This document shows, in pieces, positions 24,360 to 34,895 of a stretch of 47,796 nt of DNA; position 1 is the first letter of the stretch, and each line of letters opens with the position of its first letter. The DNA comes from Alphaproteobacteria bacterium (GTDB lineage Bacteria; Pseudomonadota; Alphaproteobacteria; JAEULC01). A model generated the notes under the pieces. It searched no databases. It saw nothing but the letters and a program-made list of their open reading frames with translations, and was not told where the DNA came from. The position numbers and the translations under genes are program-made. The DNA lies in assembly GCA_023150455.1 (NCBI GenBank), contig JAKLKW010000031.1, forward strand, positions 1 through 47,796. The letters are read 5' to 3'.

Positions 24360-25457
24360 ATGGAGGGGACGCCGGGCTACGTCGCGGGGCTGTTGGGCCT
24401 CGTCATCGGCCTCGTCATCGGCTACGCCGCCCGGCGCGCCAAGCTCTGCACCTTCGCCGCCATCGAGGACGCCGCCATCGGCGGCGACCATCGCCGCATG
24501 AAGGTGTTCGCCGCGGCGCTCGCCGTCGCCATCGTCGGCACCCAGTCGCTGGTCGCCGCCGGCCTGCTGGAGCCCAGGCTCACGCCCTACGTCCCGGCGG
24601 CATGGCCGTGGGCAAGCGCGCTGGCGGGCGGGCTGCTGTTCGGCATGGGCATGGCGCTGGTCGGCACCTGCGCGTTCGGCTCCCTGGTCCGGCTGGGCGG
24701 CGGCGATCTGCGCAGCCTTGTCGTGCTGCTGGTGTTCGGCCTCGTGGCACAGGCGACATTGCGCGGCGTGCTGGCGCCGGTGCGCACCGACGTGCTCGAC
24801 CGCGGCGCCGTCTCGCTGCCGTCGCTCGCGCAAGGCGACGTGGCCGCGGCCGTGGACGCGCTCGGGCTGCCGCAGGCGCGGCTCGTGTCGGTTCTGGCGA
24901 TCGGCGGGCTGCTGCTGCTCTGGGCGCTCGCCGACCCGCGTCTGCGCCGCGTGCGCCGACTGGTGGTGGCCGGCGCCACGGTCGGCCTGTGCATCCTCGC
25001 CGGCTGGATCGCGACGGCGGTGCTGCCCGATCCGCTCGACACCGAGATCAGGCCGCAGAGCCTCAACTTCGTCGCACCGGTCGCGCGCGCCATCGCGACG
25101 GGCCTGATGGGACAGGGCGTGGCCGCCGATTTCGGCGTGGCGAGCGTGCTGGGCGTCGTCATCGGCGCGGCGCTGGCCGCGCGTTCGCTCGACGAGCTCC
25201 GCTGGGAGGCGTTCGACGATCCGCGCGAGATGCGCCGGCACCTTCTCGGCGCCGGTCTGATGGGCTTCGGCGGCGTGCTGGCCGGCGGCTGCACCATCGG
25301 CCAGGGCATGACCGCCGCCTCGCTGCTGGCGCTGTCGGCGCCGGTCGCCATTGCCGGCATGATCATCGGCGCCCGCCTTGGCATCTTCATCCTCGTCGAG
25401 GGCGTCACCGTCAAGGCGCTCCTCGGTGCCGTGAGTCCCGGCGCGCGGGCGGACTAG
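24360..25457 (+). CDS. soxT: SoxT, YeeE/YedE-family sulfur transporter
   Basis: The protein has 365 residues with about ten hydrophobic segments arranged as two related halves. Conserved cysteine motifs are AKLCTFAAIED (near residue 30), GTCAFGSLVRLGGG and GGCTIGQGMTAAS. These match YeeE/YedE thiosulfate transporters, where Cys residues pass the substrate along the channel. SoxT is found in many sox clusters and is thought to move a sulfur species to the cytoplasm, possibly the SoxR signal. It is in the soxR transcription unit. Confidence 0.88.
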   Translation: MEGTPGYVAGLLGLVIGLVIGYAARRAKLCTFAAIEDAAIGGDHRRMKVFAAALAVAIVGTQSLVAAGLLEPRLTPYVPAAWPWASALAGGLLFGMGMALVGTCAFGSLVRLGGGDLRSLVVLLVFGLVAQATLRGVLAPVRTDVLDRGAVSLPSLAQGDVAAAVDALGLPQARLVSVLAIGGLLLLWALADPRLRRVRRLVVAGATVGLCILAGWIATAVLPDPLDTEIRPQSLNFVAPVARAIATGLMGQGVAADFGVASVLGVVIGAALAARSLDELRWEAFDDPREMRRHLLGAGLMGFGGVLAGGCTIGQGMTAASLLALSAPVAIAGMIIGARLGIFILVEGVTVKALLGAVSPGARAD

Positions 25458-25525
25458 ACGATCGATTTGCCGCCCGTAACCGGCCAAGAAAGCGGCGTCG
25501 GGACGCCACCCCGGGCCCCGGCACC

Positions 25526-25633
25526 TTCGAGTTCGATACCAGCGCCGGGAGCTCGAACAAGGGCCACAACTATACCGACGGCATGACGAACGACGGGCGC
25601 TGCGCGCTGCCGGAATACTTGAAGACGCTTTGA
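25526..25633 (+). pseudogene. Relic of a c-type cytochrome or dihaem protein, C-terminus only
   Basis: The last 35 codons of an open frame read FEFDTSAGSSNKGHNYTDG and onward, ending in LPEYLKTL. This is close to the common C-terminus of c-type cytochrome/dihaem oxidoreductase proteins (FDxSxxGNSNxGHxxGT...ALxEYLKTL). There is no start codon, no signal and no CxxCH. It sits 68 nt after soxT. It is best read as the tail of a deleted gene. The rest of the 186-nt gap shows nothing. Confidence 0.5.
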
Positions 25634-25643
25634 ATCGCCGGCG

Positions 25644-26021
25644 CTAGTTGAAAAGGCGCTGCCTCGTCTGCGGGCGGGGGCGGTAGCAGCCGTCGACGAT
25701 CTCTTCGCCGAACAGCTGCGCGATCATCGGGTGCTTGATCGGCCCGTTGTCGCCGTCGGCCAGCAGGTTCTGCTCGCTGACGTAGGCCTCGTAGGGGCCG
25801 CGCTCGTTCTCGGCATAGAGGTGATAGAAGGGCTGGTCCTTGCGCGGCCGCATCTCCGCCGGGATCGAGTTGTACCATTCCTCGGTGTGGTTAAAGATCG
25901 GATCCACGTCGTAGATCACGCCGCGGAACGGATAGAAGCGATGCTTGACGATCTGGCCGATCCGATACTTGGCGATTCGCGGCGGCCTGTCGGCCGGACC
26001 CTGCTCTTGCCCCTTCAGCAT
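25644..26021 (-). CDS. hspQ: Heat shock protein HspQ (hemimethylated-DNA-binding family)
   Basis: The protein has 125 residues. The HspQ/YccV core is KYRIGQIVKHRFYPFRGVIYDVDPIF, EEWYNSIP, DQPFYHLYAENERGPYEAYVSEQNL and HPMIAQLFGE. In enterobacteria HspQ is a specificity factor for Lon protease and binds hemimethylated DNA. This version has short basic tails at both ends. It is alone in its direction, between the cytochrome relic and tRNA-Thr. Confidence 0.92.
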   Translation of the reverse strand: MLKGQEQGPADRPPRIAKYRIGQIVKHRFYPFRGVIYDVDPIFNHTEEWYNSIPAEMRPRKDQPFYHLYAENERGPYEAYVSEQNLLADGDNGPIKHPMIAQLFGEEIVDGCYRPRPQTRQRLFN

Positions 26022-26041
26022 GTCCCTTCTGTCCTTTGCGG

Positions 26042-26114
26042 TGCCGGCGGCAGGAGTTGAACCCGCGACCTACCGCTTACAAGGCGGTTGCTCTACCAAC
26101 TGAGCTACGCCGGC
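26042..26114 (-). tRNA. tRNA-Thr (TGT anticodon)
   Basis: The minus strand folds as a complete 73-nt cloverleaf. The acceptor is GCCGGCG/CGCCGGC, the D stem is GCTC/GAGC, the anticodon stem CCGCC/GGCGG-type with loop CTTGTAA, and the T arm carries GGTTCAA. The discriminator is A and the full CCA is not encoded. It reads ACA codons. Confidence 0.95.
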
Positions 26115-26144
26115 CCACGTCAGGGCCCTTTCATTCTTGCGTCC

Positions 26145-26174
26145 ACCATATGCACAAGCCTTGCCGGCCTGCAA
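26145..26174 (-). promoter_or_regulatory. Candidate promoter of tRNA-Thr
   Basis: On the minus strand TTGCAG (26174-26169) and TATGGT (26150-26145) are 18 nt apart. The expected start is about 25 nt before the mature tRNA. Confidence 0.45.
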
Positions 26175-26326
26175 CACTTGTGCAGTATTCCGGCCGATTG
26201 GTCACGCTGGACAGGCGGGACGTCTTGGCGCAGTGGTTCGACGTCAGCCGGTTCATCTGGCGGCTCGAAGGCGCTGCGGCCGCCCGCATCATCATGCTGG
26301 ACTACTGCCGCGACGATCCGTTCTGA
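26150..26326 (+). CDS. Small hypothetical protein, doubtful
   Basis: An open frame of 58 codons ends LDYCRDDPF. From codon 18 onward nearly all third positions are G or C, as in true genes of this window. The first 17 codons are not so and lie over the tRNA-Thr promoter. If real, the start is more likely a GTG (26180) or TTG (26198). There is no ribosome site and no known family. Confidence 0.25.
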   Translation: MHKPCRPATLVQYSGRLVTLDRRDVLAQWFDVSRFIWRLEGAAAARIIMLDYCRDDPF

Positions 26327-26343
26327 ACGCCTCGGCGCCGCGC

Positions 26344-27123
26344 TCAGGCCTTCAACGTCTCCAGATTGCCGTCGATCGAGATCGCCTGCCCCGAGACCGT
26401 GCGGCCGAGATCGCTGACGAGGTAGAGCACCATGTTGGCGATGTCCTCGGCCGAGACCATCGTGTGCAGCGACGTCAGGTTCAGGTAGCGCTCGCGCATC
26501 TCGGCGAAGGAAACGCCGCGCGCCTTGGCCTTCGCGTCGATGACCGCGTCGATGCGCGGCCCCTGGACGATGCCCGGACAGATGGCGTTGACGCGGATCT
26601 TGTGCTCGCCCAGCTCCATCGCCCAGGTCTCGGTGAGGCCGATCGTCGCCCATTTCGTCGCCGAATAGGGCGTGCGCAGCGGATAGCCGAAGCGCCCGGC
26701 GGCCGACGACATCATCACGATCGACCCGCCGCCCGCGGCCTTGAGCATCGGCACCGCGCGCCGCGCGCACAGGAACTGCCCGGTCAGGTTGACGCCCAGC
26801 GTGCGGTGCCAGTCCTTGGGGTCCGTCTCCTCGATCGGCGCGGTCGGTCCGGCGATGCCCGCGTTGTTGATCAGCGCGTCGAGCCCGCCGAGCGTCTTGG
26901 CGGCGTCGGCGAACAGGCGGTCGACGTCGGCCGCCTCGGCCACGTCGGCGCGGGTGACGCCGATGCCGGGCAGGGCGACGCGGGCCTGCTCCAGCGCGGC
27001 GGCGTCGACGTCGCAGATGTGCACGCGCGCGCCGGCCTCGATCAGGGTCCTGGCGATGGCGCGACCGATGCCGGCCGCGCCGGCGGTGATCACGGCCCTC
27101 AGGCCCGGACAGGTGACGTTCAT
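26344..27123 (-). CDS. SDR-family NAD(P)-dependent oxidoreductase
   Basis: The protein has 259 residues with a classic short-chain dehydrogenase layout. The nucleotide site is TAGAAGIGRAIA (a TGxxxGxG variant), then NNAGIAG. The catalytic Ser lies in SIVMMSSAAGRFG, YSATK is Tyr-x-x-x-Lys, and CPGIVQGPRID follows. The first Gly motif reads TAGAAGIG in place of TGGxxGIG. Asp in HICDVD suggests NAD(H) preference. The substrate is unknown. The ATG overlaps the rlmB stop by 4 nt, and AGGAGG precedes it inside rlmB. Confidence 0.92.
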   Translation of the reverse strand: MNVTCPGLRAVITAGAAGIGRAIARTLIEAGARVHICDVDAAALEQARVALPGIGVTRADVAEAADVDRLFADAAKTLGGLDALINNAGIAGPTAPIEETDPKDWHRTLGVNLTGQFLCARRAVPMLKAAGGGSIVMMSSAAGRFGYPLRTPYSATKWATIGLTETWAMELGEHKIRVNAICPGIVQGPRIDAVIDAKAKARGVSFAEMRERYLNLTSLHTMVSAEDIANMVLYLVSDLGRTVSGQAISIDGNLETLKA

Positions 27124-27989
27124 GCGTTTCCTCCTGACTGGACGTTGGAAGGCCCGGGGTCGCCCGGCCCGCCCTTGCGCTGGCGCGCGCACTCGTAGAG
27201 CGCGACGGCGGCAGCGTTCGAGACGTTGAGCTGCACAATCGGTCCCGACGTGGGCAGCCGCGCCTGGAAGTCGCAGCGATCGCGCGTCAGGCGCCGCAGG
27301 CCGGGGCCTTCGGCGCCGAGCGCGAGGGCGATCCGGCCCTTGAGGTCGATCGCCGCCAGCTCCCGGTCGGCGTCGCCGGCCAGGCCGACGCACCAGAAGC
27401 GCGATTCCTTGAGCCGCTCGATGGCCTGGGCCAGGTTGCCGACGCGCACGATCGGCACGTGCTCGAGCGCGCCAGAGGCGGCCTTCGCGAGCGCCCCCGT
27501 CACCGGCGGCGCATGATGGCGCGGCAGCACGAGCGCGGCGGCGCCGAAGGCGGCGGCCGAGCGCAGGATCGCGCCGACATTCTGCGGATCGGTGACCTGG
27601 TCGAGCAGCAGCAGCGTGGCGCTCTCGGCCCCGCTCAGCCCGTCGAGCAGCTCGTCCAGGTCGGGCTCGTCGAGCGGCTCGGCCAGCGCGGCAACGCCCT
27701 GATGCACGGCGCCCGCCGGCAAGACCCGCTCCAGGGCCTGACGCTCCAGGATTTCCGCCGCCGGATGCCCGGCCGGGGCCGGCAGGGACGGCGCGGCCTC
27801 GGCCGTGGCGATCAGGCGCCGGATGCGCCGCGCCGGGTTGGCAAGGGCGGCCAGGACGGCATGCTGGCCGTAGATCCAGTAGGCCGGCCCACCGCCGTGG
27901 GCCGGGCCGGACGCGCCATGCGGGCGATGCGGCGGCACCCGCCCGGAATTGCGGGGGAAGGCCGGGACGGGGCGCTTGCGCTTTGCCAT
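27120..27989 (-). CDS. rlmB: TrmH-family 23S rRNA 2'-O-methyltransferase (RlmB-like)
   Basis: The protein has 289 residues. A basic, Pro/Gly-rich N-terminal tail leads to the substrate-binding domain (YWIYGQHAVLAALANPARRIRRL). The SPOUT catalytic domain has LLLDQVTDPQNVGAILRSAAAFGA (motif 1), ALALGAEGPGLRRLTRDRCD (motif 2) and LNVSNAAAVALYECAR (motif 3). RlmB methylates G2251 (E. coli numbering) in the 23S P-loop. The SDR gene overlaps by 4 nt. Neighbouring tRNA-Tyr, tRNA-Gly and tuf fit the common alphaproteobacterial order rlmB/tRNA-Tyr/tRNA-Gly/tuf. Confidence 0.9.
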   Translation of the reverse strand: MAKRKRPVPAFPRNSGRVPPHRPHGASGPAHGGGPAYWIYGQHAVLAALANPARRIRRLIATAEAAPSLPAPAGHPAAEILERQALERVLPAGAVHQGVAALAEPLDEPDLDELLDGLSGAESATLLLLDQVTDPQNVGAILRSAAAFGAAALVLPRHHAPPVTGALAKAASGALEHVPIVRVGNLAQAIERLKESRFWCVGLAGDADRELAAIDLKGRIALALGAEGPGLRRLTRDRCDFQARLPTSGPIVQLNVSNAAAVALYECARQRKGGPGDPGPSNVQSGGNA

Positions 27990-28068
27990 GGGCGCGCTTA
28001 GTATCACGGCGGGTTTGATGCGAAAACGACCTCTGCGCCCGGATTTTCCACCGGAGAGGCGACAGGGG

Positions 28069-28097
28069 TTGTTTGCGCGTCTTTTGGCGTTTACATA
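28069..28097 (+). promoter_or_regulatory. Candidate promoter for tRNA-Tyr, tRNA-Gly and tuf
   Basis: TTGTTT (28069-28074) and TACATA (28092-28097) are 17 nt apart. The start would be near 28104, 50 nt before tRNA-Tyr. The region is A/T-rich compared with flanks. This is a weak consensus match. Confidence 0.35.
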
Positions 28098-28154
28098 GCG
28101 AGGTCAAGGCACTAGGAATCGCTGCACCGTCGCCGCGGCGCGGCTGCGTGACGC

Positions 28155-28240
28155 GGAGGGGTGCCCGAGCGGCTAAAGGGGACGGACTGTAAATCCGTTG
28201 GCTTCGGCCTACGTTGGTTCAAATCCAACCCCCTCCACCA
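28155..28240 (+). tRNA. tRNA-Tyr (GTA anticodon)
   Basis: The type II tRNA has 86 nt including an encoded CCA. The acceptor is GGAGGGG/CCCCTCC, the anticodon loop CTGTAAA carries GTA, and a long variable arm (TTGGCTTCGGCCTACG) is present. The T arm has GGTTCAAATCC. Confidence 0.97.
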
Positions 28241-28311
28241 CTTCCACCAGCCGTGGGGTCACGCTTCTCCTGCCCGGCCGAACATCGGTTCGTCGGTTGC
28301 GGCTTGCCGAT

Positions 28312-28385
<74 letters not shown>

Positions 28386-28501
28386 GAGCAAAACGGCACG
28401 AGCCGCCGCAGCGACGTCCAGGGCCGAAACCACGCCAGCGGTGCGCAACGCGCCGCCCAACGAACCGATAACGGAACCAGAGAGAGCCGGGAACCAAAGA
28501 G

Positions 28502-29692
<1,191 letters not shown>

Positions 29693-29732
29693 TTGACGAA
29701 AAACGGGCCGCCGAGCGGCGAGGGTCGATCCC

Positions 29733-30041
<309 letters not shown>

Positions 30042-30054
30042 AGGGAAGGCTACG

Positions 30055-30777
30055 ATGCGTACCGGTCTGGTCGCCCGCAAGCTCGGCATGACCCGCGTGT
30101 TCGATGGCGACGGGCAGCATGTCCCGGTCACCGTCCTGGCGATCGAGAACTGCCAGGTCGTGGCCGCGCGCAAGGAAGAGAAGGACGGCTACCTCGCCGT
30201 CCAGCTCGGCGCCGGCCAGGCGAAGGTCAAGCGCACGACGAAGCCGATGCGCGGCCATTTCGCCAAGGCCAAGGTCGAGCCGAAGCGCAAGCTCGCCGAG
30301 TTCCGCGTCGACGCCGCGGGCCTGCTCGAGCCGGGCGCCGAGCTCTCGGCCGCGCATTTCGTGGCCGGCCAGTTCGTCGACGTCACCGGCACGACCATCG
30401 GCAAGGGCTACGCCGGCGTCATGAAGCGGCACAACTTCGGGGGCTTGAGCGCCTCGCACGGCGTGTCGATCTCGCATCGCTCGCACGGCTCGACCGGCCA
30501 CCGCCAGGACCCCGGCAAGACCTTCGCCGGCAAGAAGATGGCCGGCCATCTGGGCGACAAGCGGCGCACGACCTTGAACCTGAAGGTCGTTTCGACCGAC
30601 CCCGAGCGCGGCTTGATCATGCTGAAGGGCGCGGTGCCCGGCGCGGAAGGCAGCTGGGTGCTGGTGCGCGACGCGGTCAAGCGCAAGGCCCCGGACGGGC
30701 TGCCGAAGCCGGCGGGCTTGAAGGCGGCCGCGCCGGCCGAGGCGCCGGCGGCGAAGCCGGAAGAGAAGAAGGACTGA
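30055..30777 (+). CDS. rplC: 50S ribosomal protein L3
   Basis: The protein has 240 residues. L3 signatures are [46 protein letters not shown] and [22 protein letters not shown]. The last ~25 residues are an Ala/Lys/Pro-rich tail ([20 protein letters not shown]), longer than in E. coli. L3 starts 50S assembly and reaches the peptidyl-transferase centre. Confidence 0.99.
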   Translation: MRTGLVARKLGMTRVFDGDGQHVPVTVLAIENCQVVAARKEEKDGYLAVQLGAGQAKVKRTTKPMRGHFAKAKVEPKRKLAEFRVDAAGLLEPGAELSAAHFVAGQFVDVTGTTIGKGYAGVMKRHNFGGLSASHGVSISHRSHGSTGHRQDPGKTFAGKKMAGHLGDKRRTTLNLKVVSTDPERGLIMLKGAVPGAEGSWVLVRDAVKRKAPDGLPKPAGLKAAAPAEAPAAKPEEKKD

Positions 30778-30781
30778 TCCG

Positions 30782-31402
30782 ATGCAGGTCCCGGTCAAGA
30801 CCCTCGACAACGCCGACGCCGGTTCGGTCGAGCTCAGCGACGCGGTGTTCGGCGCCAAGGTGCGCGCCGACATCCTGGCGCGCCTGGTGCACTGGCAGCT
30901 CGCCAAGCGGCGCGCCGGCACGCACAAGGCCAAGGGCATCTCGGACATCGCCGGCACGACCAAGAAGCCGTGGCGGCAGAAGGGCACCGGCCGCGCCCGC
31001 CAGGGCTCGCTGCGTTCGCCCCAGTTCCGCGGCGGCGCGCGCATCTTCGGTCCGGTCGTGCGCGACCACGGCTACGACCTGCCGAAGCAGGTGCGCAAGC
31101 TGGGCTTGGTGACGGCGCTGTCGGCCAAGCGCGCCGACGGCAAGCTGGTGGTGCTCGACGCCGCCAAGGCGGGCTCCCACAAGACCAAGGAGCTCGCCGC
31201 CCGCTTCGGCAAGCTGGGCCTGAACTCGGCGCTCGTGATCGACGGGCCGGAGCTCGACCAGAACTTCGTGCGCGCCGCGCGCAACATCCCGGGCATCGAC
31301 GTGCTGCCGCAGCAGGGCGCCAATGTCTACGACATCCTGCGCCGCGACGTGCTGGTGCTGACGCGCGCCGCGGTGGAGCACCTGGAGGCACGGCTGAAAT
31401 GA
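30782..31402 (+). CDS. rplD: 50S ribosomal protein L4
   Basis: The protein has 206 residues. The extended loop reads [33 protein letters not shown] and lines the exit tunnel. The rest is the alpha/beta domain ending VEHLEARLK. In E. coli L4 also represses its own operon, but no leader target is visible here. It starts 4 nt after rplC. Confidence 0.99.
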   Translation: MQVPVKTLDNADAGSVELSDAVFGAKVRADILARLVHWQLAKRRAGTHKAKGISDIAGTTKKPWRQKGTGRARQGSLRSPQFRGGARIFGPVVRDHGYDLPKQVRKLGLVTALSAKRADGKLVVLDAAKAGSHKTKELAARFGKLGLNSALVIDGPELDQNFVRAARNIPGIDVLPQQGANVYDILRRDVLVLTRAAVEHLEARLK

Positions 31403-31731
31403 GCAGGTCGCACATCGTCAAGCCCGGCAAGGTGGAGCTCTCGGACGAGCGCGCCTACGGGCTGATCCTGTCGCCGGTCATCACCGAGAAGGCGACGATG
31501 GGATCGCAGCACAACCAGGTGACCTTCCGCGTGCCGCTCGACGCCACCAAGCCCGAGATCAAGGCGGCGGTCGAGAAGCTGTTCAAGGTCAAGGTCAAGG
31601 CCGTGAACACGATCCGCACGATGGGCAAGGTCAAGCGCTTCCGCGGCCGGGTCGGCCAGCGCAGCGACGGCAAGAAGGCGATCGTGTCGCTGGCCGAAGG
31701 CAGCACGATCGACGTGACGACGGGAATCTGA
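31399..31731 (+). CDS. rplW: 50S ribosomal protein L23
   Basis: The protein has 110 residues. The core is [49 protein letters not shown]23 sits at the tunnel exit and docks trigger factor and SRP. The ATG overlaps the rplD stop by 4 nt (ATGA). It has a short N-terminal extension ([20 protein letters not shown]) before the usual start. Confidence 0.98.
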   Translation: MSRSHIVKPGKVELSDERAYGLILSPVITEKATMGSQHNQVTFRVPLDATKPEIKAAVEKLFKVKVKAVNTIRTMGKVKRFRGRVGQRSDGKKAIVSLAEGSTIDVTTGI

Positions 31732-31735
31732 CGCC

Positions 31736-32563
31736 ATGGCGCTGAAGACACTGAAGCCGGTCACCAACGGCACGCGCGGCACCGTCCTGATCGACCGCTC
31801 CGAATTGTGGAAGGGGCGTCCGGTCAAGGCGCTGACCGAGGGCAAGCAGTCGACCGGCGGCCGCAACAACTACGGCCACATCACCACGCGCCACAAGGGC
31901 GGCGGGCATAAGAAGCGCTATCGCATCGTCGACTTCAAGCGCCGCAAGCACGACGTGCCGGCGACGGTCGAGCGCATCGAGTACGATCCGAACCGCTCGG
32001 CCTTCATCGCGCTCGTCAAGTACGAGGACGGCGAGCAGAACTACATCCTGGCGCCGCAGCGGCTGCGCGCCGGCGACAAGGTGATCTCGGGCCAGAAGGC
32101 CGACATCAAGCCGGGCAACGCCATGCCGCTGCGCGCCATGCCGGTCGGCACGATCTGCCACAACGTCGAGATGAAGATCGGCAAGGGCGGGCAGCTGGCG
32201 CGCGCCGCCGGCACCTATGTCCAGCTGGTCGGGCGCGACGGCGGCAACGCGCTCCTGCGCCTGTCCTCGGGCGAGATGCGCATCGTGCGCGGCGAGTGCA
32301 TGGCCACGGTCGGCGCGGTGTCGAATCCCGACCGCATGAACCAGTCGATCGGCAAGGCCGGCCGCAAGCGCTGGATGGGCGTCCGCCCCACCGTGCGCGG
32401 CGTCGCGATGAACCCGATCGACCATCCGCACGGCGGCGGCGAAGGCCGCACCTCGGGCGGCCGCCATCCGGTCACGCCCTGGGGAAAGGGCACCAAGGGC
32501 ACCCGTACCCGCAACAACAAGCGCACCGACCGGATGATCGTCCGGCGCCGCTTCCAGAAGTAG
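31736..32563 (+). CDS. rplB: 50S ribosomal protein L2
   Basis: The protein has 275 residues, of normal length. Motifs are [27 protein letters not shown], and the C-terminal [21 protein letters not shown], whose His is important for peptidyl transfer. It ends [12 protein letters not shown]. Confidence 0.99.
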   Translation: MALKTLKPVTNGTRGTVLIDRSELWKGRPVKALTEGKQSTGGRNNYGHITTRHKGGGHKKRYRIVDFKRRKHDVPATVERIEYDPNRSAFIALVKYEDGEQNYILAPQRLRAGDKVISGQKADIKPGNAMPLRAMPVGTICHNVEMKIGKGGQLARAAGTYVQLVGRDGGNALLRLSSGEMRIVRGECMATVGAVSNPDRMNQSIGKAGRKRWMGVRPTVRGVAMNPIDHPHGGGEGRTSGGRHPVTPWGKGTKGTRTRNNKRTDRMIVRRRFQK

Positions 32564-32582
32564 TCGAGGAGGACTTAAAGAC

Positions 32583-32861
32583 GTGGCTCGCTCTGTCTGG
32601 AAAGGTCCGTTCGTCGACGGCCACCTGCTGAAGAAGTCGGAGAAGGCGCGCGCCTCCGGGCGCAACGAGGTGATCAAGACCTGGTCGCGCCGCTCGACCA
32701 TCCTGCCGCAGTTCGTGGGGCTGACCTTCGGCGTCTACAACGGGCACAAGTTCCTGCCGGTGCTGGTGACCGAGAACATGATCGGCCACAAGTTCGGCGA
32801 GTTCTCGCCGACCCGCACCTTCCACGGCCACGCGGCCGACAAGAAGGCCAAGCGGGCTTAG
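32583..32861 (+). CDS. rpsS: 30S ribosomal protein S19
   Basis: The protein has 92 residues. [41 protein letters not shown] and [11 protein letters not shown] are the family pattern. It binds the 30S head next to S13. A GAGGAGG site precedes it. Confidence 0.99.
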   Translation: MARSVWKGPFVDGHLLKKSEKARASGRNEVIKTWSRRSTILPQFVGLTFGVYNGHKFLPVLVTENMIGHKFGEFSPTRTFHGHAADKKAKRA

Positions 32862-32894
32862 GCGCCCGTCCATCGCGAGGATTTGGGAAAGACC

Positions 32895-33293
32895 ATGGGC
32901 AAGAAGGCGAAGGAACGGCGGCTGCCGGAGACGGACGCGAAGGCGATCGCCCGCGCGCTCCGCATCAGCCCGCGCAAGCTGAACCTGGTGGCCGAGCTGA
33001 TCCGCGGCAAGTCGGCGGAAACGGCGCTGGCCGAGCTCAGCTTCTCGCGCCGGCGCATCGCGGGCGACGTGAAGAAGGTGCTGCAGGCCGCCATCGCCAA
33101 TGCCGAGAACAACCACTCGCTCGACGTCGACCGGCTGTACGTGAAGGAAGCGACGGTGGGGCGCACCGCGGCGATGCGGCGCTTCCACGCGCGCGGCCGC
33201 GGCCGCGCCGCCAGCGTCATCAAGCCGATCAGCAACCTGACGGTCATCGTCAGCGAGCGCAAGGAACGCGAACAGCGCGAGGAGCAGGCCTGA
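32895..33293 (+). CDS. rplV: 50S ribosomal protein L22
   Basis: The protein has 132 residues. [51 protein letters not shown] and the hairpin tip region [17 protein letters not shown] are present. It lines the exit tunnel with L4. The ATG at 32895 is chosen over a TTG four codons upstream. It ends 1 nt before rpsC. Confidence 0.98.
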   Translation: MGKKAKERRLPETDAKAIARALRISPRKLNLVAELIRGKSAETALAELSFSRRRIAGDVKKVLQAAIANAENNHSLDVDRLYVKEATVGRTAAMRRFHARGRGRAASVIKPISNLTVIVSERKEREQREEQA

Positions 33294-33294
33294 A

Positions 33295-33972
33295 ATGGGT
33301 CAAAAGGTAAATCCGGTCGGACTGCGGCTGGGCATCAACCGGACGTGGGACTCGCGCTGGTTCGCCAAGCGCGACTACGCCAACCTGCTGCATGACGACC
33401 TGAAGCTCAGGAACTTCCTGACCAAGCGCCTGGCCCAGGCCGGCGTCGCGCGCGTCGTGATCGAGCGCCCGGCCAAGCGCGCGCGCATCACCATCCATTC
33501 CGCGCGGCCCGGCGTCGTCATCGGCAAGAAGGGCGCCGACATCGAGAAGCTGCGCGCCGATCTCGCCAAGATGACCGGCGGCGAGGTCAACCTGAACATC
33601 GTCGAGATCCGCAAGCCCGAGATCGACGCCAAGCTGGTGGCCGAGACCATCGCCCAGCAGCTCGAGCGCCGCGTCGCCTTCCGCCGCGCCATGAAGCGCG
33701 CCGTGCAGTCGGCCATGCGCCTCGGCGCGCTCGGCATCCGCATCAACTGCGGCGGCCGCCTGGGCGGCGCCGAGATCGCGCGCGTGGAGTGGTATCGCGA
33801 AGGCCGCGTGCCGCTGCACACGCTGCGCGCCGACGTCGATTTCGGCCGCGCGACGGCGCGGACGACCTACGGCACCTGCGGCGTCAAGGTGTGGGTGTTC
33901 AAGGGCGAGATCATGGCGCACGACCCGATGGCCCAGGACAAGCGGGCCATGGAACAGCAGGTCGCGCGCTAG
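33295..33972 (+). CDS. rpsC: 30S ribosomal protein S3
   Basis: The protein has 225 residues. [24 protein letters not shown] is the conserved start. The KH domain contains [16 protein letters not shown], and the C-terminal domain [32 protein letters not shown]. It forms part of the mRNA entry channel and helicase. Confidence 0.99.
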   Translation: MGQKVNPVGLRLGINRTWDSRWFAKRDYANLLHDDLKLRNFLTKRLAQAGVARVVIERPAKRARITIHSARPGVVIGKKGADIEKLRADLAKMTGGEVNLNIVEIRKPEIDAKLVAETIAQQLERRVAFRRAMKRAVQSAMRLGALGIRINCGGRLGGAEIARVEWYREGRVPLHTLRADVDFGRATARTTYGTCGVKVWVFKGEIMAHDPMAQDKRAMEQQVAR

Positions 33973-34020
33973 AAGGTCGCGCCCGGCAGAGGAACGAGAA
34001 GGCTTTAAGGACCGACGATC

Positions 34021-34440
34021 ATGCTCGCGCCCAAGCGAACGAAATACCGCAAGGCCCACAAGGGCCGCATCCACGGCCAGGCCAAGGGCGGCACGCAGCT
34101 GAATTTCGGCGCCTACGGCCTCAAGGCGACCGAGGCCGGGCGGCTGACCGCGCGCCAGATCGAGGCGGCGCGCCGCGCCATCACGCGCCACATGCGCCGC
34201 ATCGGAAAGCTGTGGATCCGCATCTTCCCGGACGTTCCGGTGTCGAAGAAGCCGGCCGAGGTGCGCATGGGCTCGGGCAAGGGCACGCCCGAGTTCTGGA
34301 TGTGCCGCGTGAAGCCGGGCCGCATCATGTTCGAGCTCGACGGCGTCCCGCAGCAGCTGGCGAAGGAGGCGTTCGACCTGGCCTCGGCCAAGCTGCCGAT
34401 CGGCACCCGCGTCGTCACCCGCCTGGGACAGGAGGGCTGA
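34021..34440 (+). CDS. rplP: 50S ribosomal protein L16
   Basis: The protein has 139 residues. [61 protein letters not shown] are diagnostic. It binds near the A site and 5S rRNA. The stop is 4 nt before the rpmC ATG. Confidence 0.99.
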   Translation: MLAPKRTKYRKAHKGRIHGQAKGGTQLNFGAYGLKATEAGRLTARQIEAARRAITRHMRRIGKLWIRIFPDVPVSKKPAEVRMGSGKGTPEFWMCRVKPGRIMFELDGVPQQLAKEAFDLASAKLPIGTRVVTRLGQEG

Positions 34441-34444
34441 AGCG

Positions 34445-34584
34445 ATGAAAGCCAGCGATCTGCGCACCGAGACGCCGGACCAGCTCAAGCAGAAGCTGGC
34501 CGAGCTCGCCGCGACATCGCCCGGATCAAGACCATCCTCGGCGCCAAGGCCGCGGCCGCGAAGGCCGGCGGCAAGGCGTCCTGA
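34445..34584 (+). pseudogene. rpmC: 50S ribosomal protein L29, broken by an internal out-of-frame deletion
   Basis: The frame from ATG 34445 starts as normal L29 ([22 protein letters not shown]) and then leaves the family. The true L29 C-terminus ([20 protein letters not shown], then KAS and TGA at 34582-34584) is present from 34513 but in another frame. Between them the usual ~25 residues (the KKEQFNLRFQ...VRR helix turn) are missing. The loss is about 75 nt and not a multiple of three. The initial frame meets no stop and runs in frame into rpsQ, so the open frame 34445-34870 could encode a 141-residue L29-start/S17 fusion. L29 is dispensable in some bacteria. A read or assembly error is the main alternative. 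Confidence 0.8.
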
Positions 34585-34609
34585 AGCAAACCGGAGTTGG
34601 ATCGAAGCC

Positions 34610-34870
34610 ATGCCGAGGCGAGTACTGCAAGGGGTCGTGGTCAGCGACAAGAACGCGAAGACCGTCGTGGTCCGCGTCGACCGTCGCGTCCAGCATCCGC
34701 TCTACAAGAAGTTCCTGACGCGCACCAAGAAGTACCACGCGCACGACGAGGAACGCCGCTTCAAGGTGGGTGATCTGGTCACCATCCGCGAGTGCCGGCC
34801 GCTGTCGAAGCTGAAGCGCTGGGAAGTGGTGGTCGAGGGCGCGGCTGAAAAGCCCGCCGCCAAGGCCTGA
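34610..34870 (+). CDS. rpsQ: 30S ribosomal protein S17
   Basis: The protein has 86 residues. [45 protein letters not shown] and [18 protein letters not shown] match S17, an early 16S assembly protein. The tail is Ala/Lys-rich. The ATG at 34610 has GGAGTTGG upstream. Because rpmC is frameshifted, the same frame is open back to 34445. Confidence 0.98.
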   Translation: MPRRVLQGVVVSDKNAKTVVVRVDRRVQHPLYKKFLTRTKKYHAHDEERRFKVGDLVTIRECRPLSKLKRWEVVVEGAAEKPAAKA

Positions 34871-34895
34871 CGCGGACGCCGGGGAGGCCCGAAAC

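Noticed and set aside
26344-28107. Minus frame of 587 codons as one fused protein
   Set aside because: Its N-terminal half is an out-of-frame reading of rlmB. Only the part from ATG 27123 has SDR motifs and a ribosome site.
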